Made by a program: the position numbers and the translations under genes
Source: Patescibacteria group bacterium
GTDB lineage: Bacteria > Patescibacteriota > Patescibacteriia > JAHIZJ01
Assembly (NCBI GenBank): GCA_041661625.1
Contig: JBAZUB010000002.1
Coordinates: 186,001-250,000 of the forward strand
DNA length: 64,000 nucleotides
Direction of reading: 5' to 3'
Notes under the pieces: generated by a model
Database searches by the model: none
The model's input: the letters and a program-made list of their open reading frames with translations, nothing else
What the model was told of the DNA's origin: nothing
In this document: positions 35,172-43,545 of the stretch, one piece after another
How the letters are laid out: every line of letters starts with the position of its first letter
Numbering within the stretch: the stretch's first letter is position 1

Positions 35172-35200
35172 TTGACACCGAATTATTTATCGTATAGGAT
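35172..35200 (+). promoter_or_regulatory. Promoter of the 35274 orphan
   Basis: TTGACA (35172-35177), 17-base spacer, TAGGAT (35195-35200). The same hexamers and spacing drive the orphan at 44992 on the minus strand. Confidence 0.75.
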
Positions 35201-35273
35201 ACACACGTTCATACCGGTTGCGGATGCAATTCGGTGGGTTCGGGGTGACTTATCTCACAGGGAGGATTGACCT

Positions 35274-35618
35274 ATGCTGCGTGCAGTGGCCGTGGTGACA
35301 GGATGGGAACTCGTCGATGTCGATGACGATGCGACGATCGAAGCGGTGCTGGCAGCCGCCGGGTACGTGAAGCGCGATGACGATGAGGTTTGGACCGAGC
35401 TTGATTCCGGTCCGAGTCTGGGCCGGACAATCAACTCGGAGCAGGTCGTGATCATCCTGCGGGAACCGCCGGACCTCGACCAGACCGATGACGATGGCGA
35501 GGATGACGAGGACGAGGATGAGGACGACGTCGACGGCGCGAAGTCCGGAGCGGACGGTGGCGAGACGGACGGCGCGGGAGGCGGCACCGACGGTGGCGGC
35601 GAGGGCAAGAAGGACTAG
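35274..35618 (+). CDS. Orphan protein with Asp/Glu/Gly low-complexity tail
   Basis: 114 residues. The first 65 residues look like a small alpha/beta domain (VAVVTGWELVDVDDDATIEAV, then GYVKRDDDEVW and EQVVIILREPP). The rest is an extremely acidic run (DDDGEDDEDEDEDD) and then a Gly/Asp/Thr-rich stretch. No signal or helix, so cytoplasmic. ATG 35274 is set by GGGAGG upstream. Own promoter and terminator. The acidic tail could bind basic partners or metal; this is a guess from composition. Confidence 0.65.
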   Translation: MLRAVAVVTGWELVDVDDDATIEAVLAAAGYVKRDDDEVWTELDSGPSLGRTINSEQVVIILREPPDLDQTDDDGEDDEDEDEDDVDGAKSGADGGETDGAGGGTDGGGEGKKD

Positions 35619-35662
35619 GCCGGTCTAGCGGCCGATCCCGGTCAACCGACCTAACGGTCAAA

Positions 35663-35704
35663 AACTCACAAGCTTTTTGAGGGAAAGCAGGTGAGTTCTT
35701 TTTA
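35663..35704 (+). terminator. Intrinsic terminator of the 35274 orphan
   Basis: AACTCAC / GTGAGTT with an inner GCTTT/AAAGC hairpin, followed by CTTTTTAT. Confidence 0.8.
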
Positions 35705-35714
35705 TACAGAAATT

Positions 35715-35790
35715 AAAAATTAATAATTCCCGCCTGCCACTGCGAGGCAAGAGCGGGCAGGCAAAATACAAAATTGATAATGCAAAATTG
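35715..35790. repeat. AT-rich repeat split by a GC-rich hairpin
   Basis: AAAAATTAATAATT (35715-35728) and ATTGATAATGCAAAATTG (35773-35790) look like the two halves of the continuous repeat at 8897-8922. Between them sits a GC-rich block with arms GCCTGCC (35732-35738) and GGCAGGC (35756-35762). It looks like a hairpin inserted into an older repeat. The following 160 bases to 35950 show only weak inverted repeats. Confidence 0.5.
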
Positions 35791-35951
35791 CGATGAAACT
35801 GCCAACATAGTGATAATTGCCCCGATACTATCAGACAAGCAAGTAGGTATTACTAAGGGTTGCCACGCCGTTGTATGTCTAAAAACAGTGAATTATTAGG
35901 ACAATAATAGTATCTGAAGTTAACCAAATAGCCTAATACACCGGCCGGGTA

Positions 35952-35979
35952 TTGCATTTTTTAACGTCCGAGTTACAAT
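35952..35979 (+). promoter_or_regulatory. Likely promoter of the NitT/TauT-type ABC operon
   Basis: TTGCAT (35952-35957), 16-base spacer, TACAAT (35974-35979). It lies 88 bases before the first gene. Confidence 0.5.
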
Positions 35980-36067
35980 ACTACGGATGCCCACATGCAT
36001 GCGGGCCGTCATTATTTAACCCCCCTGGACACGCCGCCGGCTCCAGCCGCACTGTCCCCATATCTCC

Positions 36068-36874
36068 ATGCTTCAGCTAGAAAATGTCGGTAAAACCTAC
36101 CAGGAGGACGATAATTTTGCCGTACTAAGCAACGTAACCCTGTCAGTTCATGACGGGGAGTTTGTGTGCGTACTCGGGCCGAGCGGTTGCGGCAAGACGG
36201 TTCTGCTAATGCTGCTGGCCGGCTTGATCATGCCCACCTCCGGCGCATTGACCATGAATGGACAGCCCATCACCCGGCCGGATCGGTCGCGGATACTGAT
36301 GTTCCAGCACAATGTTCTGTTGCCCTGGAAGACGGTGCTGAGCAACGTACTGTTCGGAATGACGAACATGGACATGTCGGAGAAACAAAAGCTGGAGCAG
36401 GCGCTGTATTATATCGACCTGGTGGGACTAAGCCAGTTCAAAGGCTGGTACACCCACAAGCTATCAGGCGGCATGCAGCAGCGGGCGGCGCTGGCCCGGT
36501 CGCTGGCAGCCAATCCGCAGGTACTGCTGATGGACGAGCCATTCTCGGCGCTGGACATTGATTATCGCAGATTTTTTAGAAAAACGCTGGAGCGGATCTG
36601 GCAAATGCGGAAACAGACCATCGTCTTGGTCACTCATGACATTGAAGACGCAGTTCGTTTGGCCGATACGGTGTATATATTGACGGCCCGGCCGGCCATG
36701 ATCAAGTCGGTGTACCATATAGACCTGGAACGACCGCGCAGCCGGCGGGGTACGCAGGCGGCGGATCTGGAAAGCTTCTCCAGGCGGATCAAGCACGATC
36801 TGGCGGGAGAATTTAACAAGTCGGCAGGAGAACCTGAGTTGGACGAACAATTATTAACTCAATATCAATTATGA
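36068..36874 (+). CDS. ABC transporter ATP-binding protein, nitrate/sulfonate/taurine type
   Basis: ATPase of an importer in the NitT/TauT family. Walker A LGPSGCGKTVLLMLLAG, Q-loop MFQHNVLLPWKTVLSNV (the LLPWxT form is typical of SsuB/TauB/NrtD), signature LSGGMQQRAALARSL, Walker B VLLMDEPFSALD and switch His in VTHDIEDAV. 268 residues. It overlaps the substrate-binding-protein start by four bases (ATGA), and the permease follows, so the whole importer is one operon. The substrate cannot be told: sulfonate, taurine, nitrate, a pyrimidine precursor of thiamine, and others remain open. Confidence 0.92.
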   Translation: MLQLENVGKTYQEDDNFAVLSNVTLSVHDGEFVCVLGPSGCGKTVLLMLLAGLIMPTSGALTMNGQPITRPDRSRILMFQHNVLLPWKTVLSNVLFGMTNMDMSEKQKLEQALYYIDLVGLSQFKGWYTHKLSGGMQQRAALARSLAANPQVLLMDEPFSALDIDYRRFFRKTLERIWQMRKQTIVLVTHDIEDAVRLADTVYILTARPAMIKSVYHIDLERPRSRRGTQAADLESFSRRIKHDLAGEFNKSAGEPELDEQLLTQYQL

Positions 36875-37917
36875 GGCGCAACATCATGCTTGGTTTGTCA
36901 GTCGTCATCCTGGGTCTGGGTATCGGCTGGATGGTTACCCGGAACAAAGTCGACCCAAATGACGGGTCGCTCAAATCAATCAAAATCGGATACAATTATC
37001 AACAGAGCACCATAGTGGGTCCTGTCATCGTAGCATCCGAAAAAGGTTATTTCCGGGACGCCGGTTTGGACGCGGAATTGGTTCCGTTCCGGTCCGGCAG
37101 CGAGATCAAACAGGCACTGGCGGGCGGCACGGTGGATGTCGCTTCACTGTCCACCGTCGACCTGCTCATATCCGTGGACAAACAGGCGCCGGTCAAAGCC
37201 CTGGCTTTTTCCAGCTTCGGTCCGCATTTTCTCTACGTGCGGCCCGAGGATAGCGACCAGCCGCTGACATATTTTGCCGATAAGACATTTGCCACCCGCG
37301 CCGACGGCAACGGCGGTCTGGTCGTCAGTACGGCATTGCAACAGCTGGGCGCCGACGTGAAAGCGATAAAATTTCTGGACGTGGACAAAGCGGCCCGCGG
37401 GCTGGCGCTGATGCAGAACCGGACTGTGGACGCGGCCACGTTGCAATACGACCAGCGTCAACAGATGCTCGACGCGGGCGCGGTCCCGCTGAAAGCCTGG
37501 CAGGACGGGGGATACGCCAGCGCGCAAGATCCCAAATACACCACCGTTACCATGACGCTGATCAATACGGATTACCTGTCCGGCAATGCCGACGCCGCCT
37601 CGGCGTTTATTGACGCCATCATCCGCGCCCACGAATACACCGATGAGAACTTGGAGGCCAGCGCCCAGATCATCGCCGACTATACCCGCACCGCGTCGGC
37701 CGGGGCGATCGACCTGTCCGTCGATGACATTGCCGGCTCATGGCGCGACCAGGTCATCAACCGGCATATCTGGCTTGATCCCACCATCCTGGACGCGTCC
37801 ATCAAGGCGGCATATGGTCTGGGCATAATCAACCGGGAGATGCCGGCGGCGGAACTTTTTGACCTGCGGTTCCAGGACCGACTGCGGGCGGCCGAACAAA
37901 ACATCTATGGGCAATAA
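36871..37917 (+). CDS. ABC substrate-binding protein, NMT1/SsuA-like
   Basis: 348 residues. An N-terminal hydrophobic anchor (MLGLSVVILGLGIGWMV) without a lipobox Cys, so anchored by the helix. The type II binding-protein fold opens with SIKIGYNYQQSTIVGPVIVA, then EKGYFRDAGLDAELVPFRSG and GGTVDVASLSTVDLL, as in the SsuA/TauA/THI5 families. The second lobe has TLQYDQRQQMLDAG. It overlaps the ATPase gene before it and the permease gene after it. Ligand unknown. Confidence 0.88.
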   Translation: MRRNIMLGLSVVILGLGIGWMVTRNKVDPNDGSLKSIKIGYNYQQSTIVGPVIVASEKGYFRDAGLDAELVPFRSGSEIKQALAGGTVDVASLSTVDLLISVDKQAPVKALAFSSFGPHFLYVRPEDSDQPLTYFADKTFATRADGNGGLVVSTALQQLGADVKAIKFLDVDKAARGLALMQNRTVDAATLQYDQRQQMLDAGAVPLKAWQDGGYASAQDPKYTTVTMTLINTDYLSGNADAASAFIDAIIRAHEYTDENLEASAQIIADYTRTASAGAIDLSVDDIAGSWRDQVINRHIWLDPTILDASIKAAYGLGIINREMPAAELFDLRFQDRLRAAEQNIYGQ

Positions 37918-38686
37918 AGCCAAAACAATCGGCTGGGGGTTACTGCCGTTCATCGTGCTGCTGCTGGTCTGGTTTTGCGTGACTGAATTTGGCTGGGTAT
38001 CGAAATGGCTGGCGGCTACTCCGTACGACACCGGCCGGGCCTTCATACGTCTGATCGGCAACGGCCAGCTGTTGAAGCTGATCGGGATCAGCGCGCTCAA
38101 TGTTATTCCGGCCTATCTGGCCGCGTTCGCTCTGGCATTGGTTGCCGGCATCGGCATCGGCCTATCGGGCCGAGCCCAAAAAATCGCCGGTCCGATTCTG
38201 GCGGCATTCTACGCCATGCCGTCATTAACCTGGCTGCCGTTCATTGTGCTGACGCTGGGTTTCACCCGCAATGCCATCTGGTGTGTGGTGGCTATTTCCG
38301 TATTCCTGCGGGTGATCCACAATGTCATCGGCGGGGTGCGCAATGTGAATGCCTACTGGATCATGTCGGCGCAGAACCTGGGTTTGTCCCGCCTTCAGAT
38401 CATCCGGTCCGTGGTGATACCCGGCGCCCTGCCGCAGATTATCGTTGGCTTGCGCCAGGGGTTTCACTCGGCGTGGCGGTCGCTGATCGCCGCCGAGATG
38501 CTGATCAGCACATTCGGCGGGCTGGGCAAATACATCTGGTCGGCGCAATGGACCATGGACTATGCCAAGGTCATGAGCGGCATCATCACCATCGCCATCA
38601 TTGGCGTAACGGTGGAGCAATTGGTTTTCCGCCGGCTGGAGCGGGCCACGCTGGTGAAATGGGGCATGGTCCGTGAGGGGGCATAA
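37907..38686 (+). CDS. ABC importer permease, SsuC/TauC-like
   Basis: 259 residues from ATG 37907, which overlaps the binding-protein stop by 11 bases; an earlier in-frame ATG at 37859 would lie deep in that gene. About six helices. The cytoplasmic coupling (EAA-like) loop is MSAQNLGLSRLQIIRSVVIP, then GALPQIIVGLRQGFHSAWRS, diagnostic of the family. WTMDYAKVMSGIITIAIIG lies near the end. Third and last gene of the importer operon; no terminator is obvious after it. Confidence 0.92.
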   Translation: MGNKAKTIGWGLLPFIVLLLVWFCVTEFGWVSKWLAATPYDTGRAFIRLIGNGQLLKLIGISALNVIPAYLAAFALALVAGIGIGLSGRAQKIAGPILAAFYAMPSLTWLPFIVLTLGFTRNAIWCVVAISVFLRVIHNVIGGVRNVNAYWIMSAQNLGLSRLQIIRSVVIPGALPQIIVGLRQGFHSAWRSLIAAEMLISTFGGLGKYIWSAQWTMDYAKVMSGIITIAIIGVTVEQLVFRRLERATLVKWGMVREGA

Positions 38687-38809
38687 AGTGAAGTTTGTAC
38701 TACTCGGTTGGGGCGGGAAGCGGTGCTGGTGGCGGAGAAGTAGCAATAAAATATACTTAAGTTAAAACATGATAACACCGTGATAGCCGGGGTATTTTGG
38801 GTTTTAGTA

Positions 38810-38838
38810 TTGACAAATTTAATAAAATATGAAATACT
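38810..38838 (+). promoter_or_regulatory. Promoter of the 38910 orphan
   Basis: TTGACA (38810-38815), 17-base spacer, AATACT (38833-38838). Confidence 0.65.
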
Positions 38839-38909
38839 GCCGAATCCATCGAGTAAATATGAGATGGTTGGTGTCATAGACCGGGGTCACGCAAGAGGAG
38901 GGCGCGGAG

Positions 38910-39818
38910 TTGGCACAGAAGAAGCGCAAGATTCGGAATCGCCGCCGATATGGGCGGCTGCTCATTCCCATCATTCTGCTCGGCATGGTCGGAGGGCTAC
39001 TGGCGACGCGACCGCTGATGCGCGATCGAGTTATGCATCGACTTACCACATCGCGGTATATCCTCGATGGGCCTATGGTTCCCGCGGACACCGCCAAAGC
39101 GGCCTTTCTGCCGGACTCGGCCTTCCTCGCCCAGTTCTGCAATCTGGATGATCTGCGGGCGCCTCTGCAGAATTGCATTCGCAATCTGCCAGCCTGGCAT
39201 CAACTGGTCAGACAGACTTGGAACGAAACCCTGGGCTTGCAGATTGACGTTATCCTGCAAGAGCATTTGGATGCCAGCGGTCGTACGGATCCAACAGAGC
39301 GGATGGCGCGCAGTCAAGCAGCGATCCAGTTGATTCTGGAGCGGGAAGCCTATCCGGTAATCGGTATGGAAGGCTGTGATCTGACCAGGATCGACGGTGA
39401 GAGCCAGTATCAGCTGCTGCGCGCTTTCTATCAGAAGCGTGGCTTACCGTTACCCGCCGAAGAAGAAATGCGCGGGCGGGTCTCGATGTTTATGCAATCG
39501 AATGGTGGCACGCGGTATGCTCTCGAACACCGAAACACGCTGGTCTTCGGCTGCGAAGTGGAAAGCCTGCTGACAGCCGAAGGGGTGTTTGTGGAGGGGA
39601 AGCTGGATCAGTATCTCAGCGACCCTTACATCAACAACCTGCTGACGGTATTGGGTGCCAGCCGGAGCGTCATGGCTGTGGCTACTACGATCCGCACTTT
39701 GCGGGCACAGCATCAGACGCGGGGCGTCATCATCTTTGGTGCCGCCCACGAGCCGGACCTGAAGTTCATCCTTCGGAGCTTGGGCATCCGGTCCAAGTTC
39801 TACAATACCACAGCATAG
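38910..39818 (+). CDS. Anchored orphan protein, faintly TraB/GumN-like at its end
   Basis: 302 residues from TTG 38910, placed behind AGAGGAGGGCGCG. A basic head (AQKKRKIRNRRRYGR) is followed by one helix (LLIPIILLGMVGGLLATRP) and a soluble external part. Near the C-terminus, SRSVMAVATTIRTL followed by GVIIFGAAHEPDLKFILRSLG recalls the Arg...GAGH...LL pattern of TraB/GumN/Tiki-type proteins, which are candidate metalloproteases. The resemblance is weak, and the typical N-terminal GxxH motif is not seen. Own promoter and terminator. Confidence 0.6.
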   Translation: MAQKKRKIRNRRRYGRLLIPIILLGMVGGLLATRPLMRDRVMHRLTTSRYILDGPMVPADTAKAAFLPDSAFLAQFCNLDDLRAPLQNCIRNLPAWHQLVRQTWNETLGLQIDVILQEHLDASGRTDPTERMARSQAAIQLILEREAYPVIGMEGCDLTRIDGESQYQLLRAFYQKRGLPLPAEEEMRGRVSMFMQSNGGTRYALEHRNTLVFGCEVESLLTAEGVFVEGKLDQYLSDPYINNLLTVLGASRSVMAVATTIRTLRAQHQTRGVIIFGAAHEPDLKFILRSLGIRSKFYNTTA

Positions 39819-39825
39819 TCTTATT

Positions 39826-39858
39826 GCCCGCCGGGTTACACTTGGCGGGCATTCTTTA
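39826..39858 (+). terminator. Intrinsic terminator of the 38910 orphan
   Basis: GCCCGCC / GGCGGGC with an 11-base loop, then ATTCTTTATT. Confidence 0.8.
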
Positions 39859-39988
39859 TTATCACCCTTGATACGAGCGATTCTTTTTTATTCAGCCCGC
39901 TTTCAGCAATGGGGCATAAATTAAAAGTGGATGAATATTTTTATCATGGAACTAACATATTACATACTTTCATTAATCGACCCGAGAC

Positions 39989-40456
39989 ATGCCCACAGCC
40001 ATGAAGATTACATTAAGCATCGCTATCACCGCCGTGATTTGCGGAATCGGCGGATTCTTTGGCGGATACCAGTATCAGAAGTCACACACTAAGGTCGCGG
40101 CCGTGCCGGGCTTCAATCAACCGATGGGCGGTGCCGGCAGTCAGCGTCCGGAAGGTATTAATGGCGGCCGTATGGGAGCGGGTGCCGGTTTCCGGCCGGT
40201 CAGCGGGGAAATCACCGACTTGTCCGGTAGTACCGTCACGGTTGTTGACAGCAATGGCATCACCAGCCAGGTTAAGGTGTCCAACGCGACGGAAGTCAGT
40301 CAGACCACCACTGGCACGTTAAACGACTTGCAAACCGGAGACCAGGTGTTGGTTATGGGGAGCCAATCTTCCGACGGTTCCATCGCCGCCGAGAGCATCC
40401 AACTCAACCCCGCAAACACTTTTGGGGCAGGGATGATCCCGAACGGCGTGCAATAA
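39989..40456 (+). CDS. Anchored protein with DUF5666-like beta domain
   Basis: 155 residues; ATG 40001 (MKITLSIAIT) is an equally good start. N-terminal helix (TLSIAITAVICGIGGFFGG), a Gly/Met/Pro-rich linker (GFNQPMGGAGSQRPEG), then a small beta domain: SGEITDLSGSTVTVVDSNG, SQVKVSNATEV and LQTGDQVLVMGSQSSDGSI. That domain is OB-like and similar to DUF5666 modules often found in anchored bacterial proteins. Role unknown. A terminator follows at 40480. Confidence 0.75.
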   Translation: MPTAMKITLSIAITAVICGIGGFFGGYQYQKSHTKVAAVPGFNQPMGGAGSQRPEGINGGRMGAGAGFRPVSGEITDLSGSTVTVVDSNGITSQVKVSNATEVSQTTTGTLNDLQTGDQVLVMGSQSSDGSIAAESIQLNPANTFGAGMIPNGVQ

Positions 40457-40479
40457 CCCAGGTCTAACAATTAAACCCA

Positions 40480-40512
40480 AAACAACCTCTGGAGGATGAG
40501 GGGTTGTTTTTG
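40480..40512 (+). terminator. Intrinsic terminator of the 39989 gene
   Basis: AACAACCTC ... GAGGGGTTGTT (G bulge), then TTTTTG. Confidence 0.8.
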
Positions 40513-40621
40513 TCACACAAATGTTTGTTATTCCATCACACTGGAAGCCAACTTGACTAGTTCCATTATTACTGTTAATATTGGAATAGGTGTTTTTTAA
40601 CTCTAATCGATTGGAATAATA

Positions 40622-41716
40622 ATGAAACCATTTATTCCCCCATTATTACCGCCAAAATTCAGTTACGAATTGCTGATAAAGGATATTGGAGAAGCGCGGG
40701 ATGCGTTAGGTGAGCTGCGTGGACTTTTAACTCATGTCAAGAATCATGCATTGTTGACAGCTCCTTTGTTGACCAAAGAGGCGGTAACTAGCTCATCAAT
40801 TGAGGGTACGCAGGCAACTTTGGAGGAGGTCTACAGGTATGAAGCAGAGCAGAAAACTAGCCAGATAAGTGAAAAGGATAAGGATATAAGGGAAATCATT
40901 AATTATCGTTGGGCAATGCAAACGGCAGTTTCCGAAATGAAAGTACGACCTATTGGAGAGAACTTATTAAAAAAGATACACAGCATACTACTAAATTCTG
41001 TAAGAGGAGCAAATAAGGATCGTGGAAATATTCGTCGTATTCAAGTGCACATAGGGGTGCCAGGACGACCAGTTGAGGAGGCAAGATATATTCCGCCACC
41101 ACCCCAAGTGATCTCATCACTACTGCACAATTGGGAAAATTATATTCATAGTAAAATGGAAAAGGATCCAGTTGTAGAGATTGGGGTAGCGCACTACCAG
41201 TTTGAAGCTATCCATCCTTTTACAGATGGTAATGGTAGAATTGGTAGATTGTTGATACCGTTGCAATTGTATCAAAAAGGAATATTACCCTACCCCGTGC
41301 TTTACACAAGCCAATATTTCGAGCGTCACAAAAAGGTATATTACGATCAACTACGTTCGGTGAGTAGTGATAATGATTGGACGGGGTGGCTTCAATTCTT
41401 CCTAAATGCAGTAACAATACAATCTTTAGAGACAAAAAAAACAATTATTCAAATGATACGCTTATACGATAATCTCAAGGAAAAGACCGATGACATGCAG
41501 TCTAGATATGCCGTTGGGGTGTTAGATCTTATATTTAAAAATCCTGTAATTTCGGTCTCGACGATACGCAAAAATATAGGTGCCAAGAGTCCACAAACAC
41601 TATATAATTTAGTCGATAAGTTTATTGCCATGAAAATATTGCAGCCAGCCGGTTCCAGGAAAAGAAATCAGATATATGTGTTTCGTGCGCTATTGAAGAT
41701 TGTAGATGGCATATAA
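40622..41716 (+). CDS. Fic-domain protein (AMPylase-type), self-inhibited class II
   Basis: 364 residues. Fic enzymes move AMP or another phosphate-linked group to target proteins. The N-terminal inhibitory helix has SSIEGTQATLEEV (Ser57...Glu61-Gly). The catalytic motif is HPFTDGNGRIGRLLIP with His198. A winged-helix module closes the protein (ISVSTIRKNIGAKSPQTLYNLV). The base composition is visibly more AT-rich than its neighbours, suggesting recent transfer. The intergenic region before it holds three TTGGAATA/TTCCATTA half-sites that could be an operator. No antitoxin neighbour. Typical of Fic/DOC family filamentation or regulatory proteins. Confidence 0.93.
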   Translation: MKPFIPPLLPPKFSYELLIKDIGEARDALGELRGLLTHVKNHALLTAPLLTKEAVTSSSIEGTQATLEEVYRYEAEQKTSQISEKDKDIREIINYRWAMQTAVSEMKVRPIGENLLKKIHSILLNSVRGANKDRGNIRRIQVHIGVPGRPVEEARYIPPPPQVISSLLHNWENYIHSKMEKDPVVEIGVAHYQFEAIHPFTDGNGRIGRLLIPLQLYQKGILPYPVLYTSQYFERHKKVYYDQLRSVSSDNDWTGWLQFFLNAVTIQSLETKKTIIQMIRLYDNLKEKTDDMQSRYAVGVLDLIFKNPVISVSTIRKNIGAKSPQTLYNLVDKFIAMKILQPAGSRKRNQIYVFRALLKIVDGI

Positions 41717-41766
41717 CTCATATACTACACCTAATAACTAATTCAGCCTCCCTTCAGCTTCGTGGA

Positions 41767-41831
41767 ATATTCTCCTAATATAGGAGGATATTTTTCTGAC
41801 TACGCTCGTCGCGGACGTCGAGCTTCGTCAG
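41767..41831 (+). terminator. Terminator after fic, followed by a second hairpin
   Basis: ATATTCTCCT / AGGAGGATAT with a five-base loop, then TTTT. Directly after it lies a second inverted repeat, CTGAC..GCTCG / CGAGC..GTCAG (41796-41831). Confidence 0.7.
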
Positions 41832-41906
41832 ATAAAACTGGCTACTATTTGACCTTATTGCACAGCAATTACCCATTCATATACTCAAATTTAATCCGCA
41901 TTTATC

Positions 41907-43541
41907 ATGTTTGTACTCAAGTATCTCAAAGGTGAGCTGCTGCACCGGCCGGGCAAGACGGTGACAGTGGCGCTCGGACTGGCGATGGCCAGTGCCATTA
42001 TTATTACGATCGTGTCGATCTCGCAGAGCCTCTCGACCGCTCAAAAAACGGTATTGAATCCGCTGTCGAGCGTCGGCACCGACATCATGGTCAGTCGGAC
42101 GGTGGATCAGGAGAACATTGCCACGTTGGACGATGCCACGCGTCAGGAAGCCATGGAAAGTAATCGAATCAAGATGGACTTCGCCACGCTGGGTCAGCCG
42201 GGCGAAAAGTTTTCGGCTGACACGATGATGCCCGGCAGTTTATTGACGTTTGATTCCGCCGAGACATCGAAGATCGACAGCAGTCTGGTGCAGTCGTACG
42301 CCGGGGGTTTGATATTGAGTGTCGCTCATCAGGAAGGCACCATCCCCGACCTGGCCGTGAATGTGGAAACGGGCGGACAGTCGATCGGATTCAGCCAGCG
42401 GTTTGAAATGACTGATGAAATGCAGAAAGAATTCGCCGACGCCCAAGCCAAAGCCCAGGCCGATCTCAAAGCCAAAGGTATCGATCCGAATTCAGCCGCC
42501 GGTCGGGAGGCCTTGCGCGAGGCGATGCCGCGGCCGTCCAGCATGGTCAGTGGTACGATAGAGGTACCCAAAGAAGTAATCAACCAGCGGGTGGGTTCGT
42601 TCAGCACCGACGTTAATTCCGAGAATTTTACACTCGGCGGCGTTGATACGTCGAAAACCGACATCGGTCTAATTCTGCCCAGCCAGATCGTGGAAGGCCG
42701 CTATTTGGAGAATGCCAACGAGATCGTAGCCACGCGCGCCTTTGCCCAAAAGAAGAATTACGCGCTCAACGGCACGGTCAAGATTAATAATCAAGATTTT
42801 ACCCTGGTCGGCATTGTCGATCCGAAGCTGTACACCATGTCGGCTGATATATACATGTCGCTGGCCGATGCGCAGACGCTATCGGATCGCGCCGGCCGGA
42901 TCAATGTATTGCTGGTTAAGGCGACCAATGCCGATAACGTGGATGCCGCTGGCACGAGCGTGGCCGCGCTATTCACCGGCGCCAAAGTGACCGATGCGTC
43001 GGAAACGGCCGACCAGGTGACCGGCAGTCTAGTCAACGCTTCGAATCTGACCAACAAGTTTATCGGCATCACCAGCGTCGTGGTGGTAGCCGCCGCGCTG
43101 ATCATTGTGTCGCTCCTGACGGTGCTGTCGGTCAATAAGCGCGTGCGCGAGCTGGGCACGCTCAAGGCGATCGGCTGGAGCAACGGCATGATCGTGCGCC
43201 AGATCGTGACCGAAAATATTGTGGTGGGCATCATCGGAGCGGCGGCGGGCATCGGATTGGGTCTGCTGGGTTTATTCCTGGTCAATCATTTTGACATCCA
43301 GCTGTCGGCCACGTTCCAGAAGACGGCCAGCGAGGGATTCGGCTTCATGCGTCGGTTCGGCGAGGACAGCCAAGCCGCCGCCGGTACGACTACCGCGGTG
43401 CCGCTGCACGTTAATCCGTCGGCCATGGTGCTCGGCCTCGGCGCCGGTGTGGCCATTCTCGGCGCCATTGTCGCCAGCTTGTTCGCCTCGCTCAAGGCGT
43501 CGCGGATGAAACCTCAGGAAGCCTTACGAAATATCGAATAA
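41907..43541 (+). CDS. MacB/FtsX-like ABC permease
   Basis: 544 residues: first helix about residues 14-38 (TVTVALGLAMASAIIITIVSI), a large external MacB-type domain (about 330 residues) with an Ala/Lys/Asp-rich helical insert (FADAQAKAQADLKAKGIDP), then three helices with VRELGTLKAIGWSNGMIVRQ as the coupling region and ASRMKPQEALRNIE at the end. Pairs with the ATPase five bases downstream. Larger than the other permease at 27619. It probably exports a peptide or moves a lipid or lipoprotein. Confidence 0.92.
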   Translation: MFVLKYLKGELLHRPGKTVTVALGLAMASAIIITIVSISQSLSTAQKTVLNPLSSVGTDIMVSRTVDQENIATLDDATRQEAMESNRIKMDFATLGQPGEKFSADTMMPGSLLTFDSAETSKIDSSLVQSYAGGLILSVAHQEGTIPDLAVNVETGGQSIGFSQRFEMTDEMQKEFADAQAKAQADLKAKGIDPNSAAGREALREAMPRPSSMVSGTIEVPKEVINQRVGSFSTDVNSENFTLGGVDTSKTDIGLILPSQIVEGRYLENANEIVATRAFAQKKNYALNGTVKINNQDFTLVGIVDPKLYTMSADIYMSLADAQTLSDRAGRINVLLVKATNADNVDAAGTSVAALFTGAKVTDASETADQVTGSLVNASNLTNKFIGITSVVVVAAALIIVSLLTVLSVNKRVRELGTLKAIGWSNGMIVRQIVTENIVVGIIGAAAGIGLGLLGLFLVNHFDIQLSATFQKTASEGFGFMRRFGEDSQAAAGTTTAVPLHVNPSAMVLGLGAGVAILGAIVASLFASLKASRMKPQEALRNIE

Positions 43542-43545
43542 CCCT

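Noticed and set aside
38005..38676. 223-codon frame overlapping the importer permease
   Set aside because: Shadow frame of the permease, which has helices and the EAA-like loop; His/Arg/Gly-rich composition is typical of a shadow.
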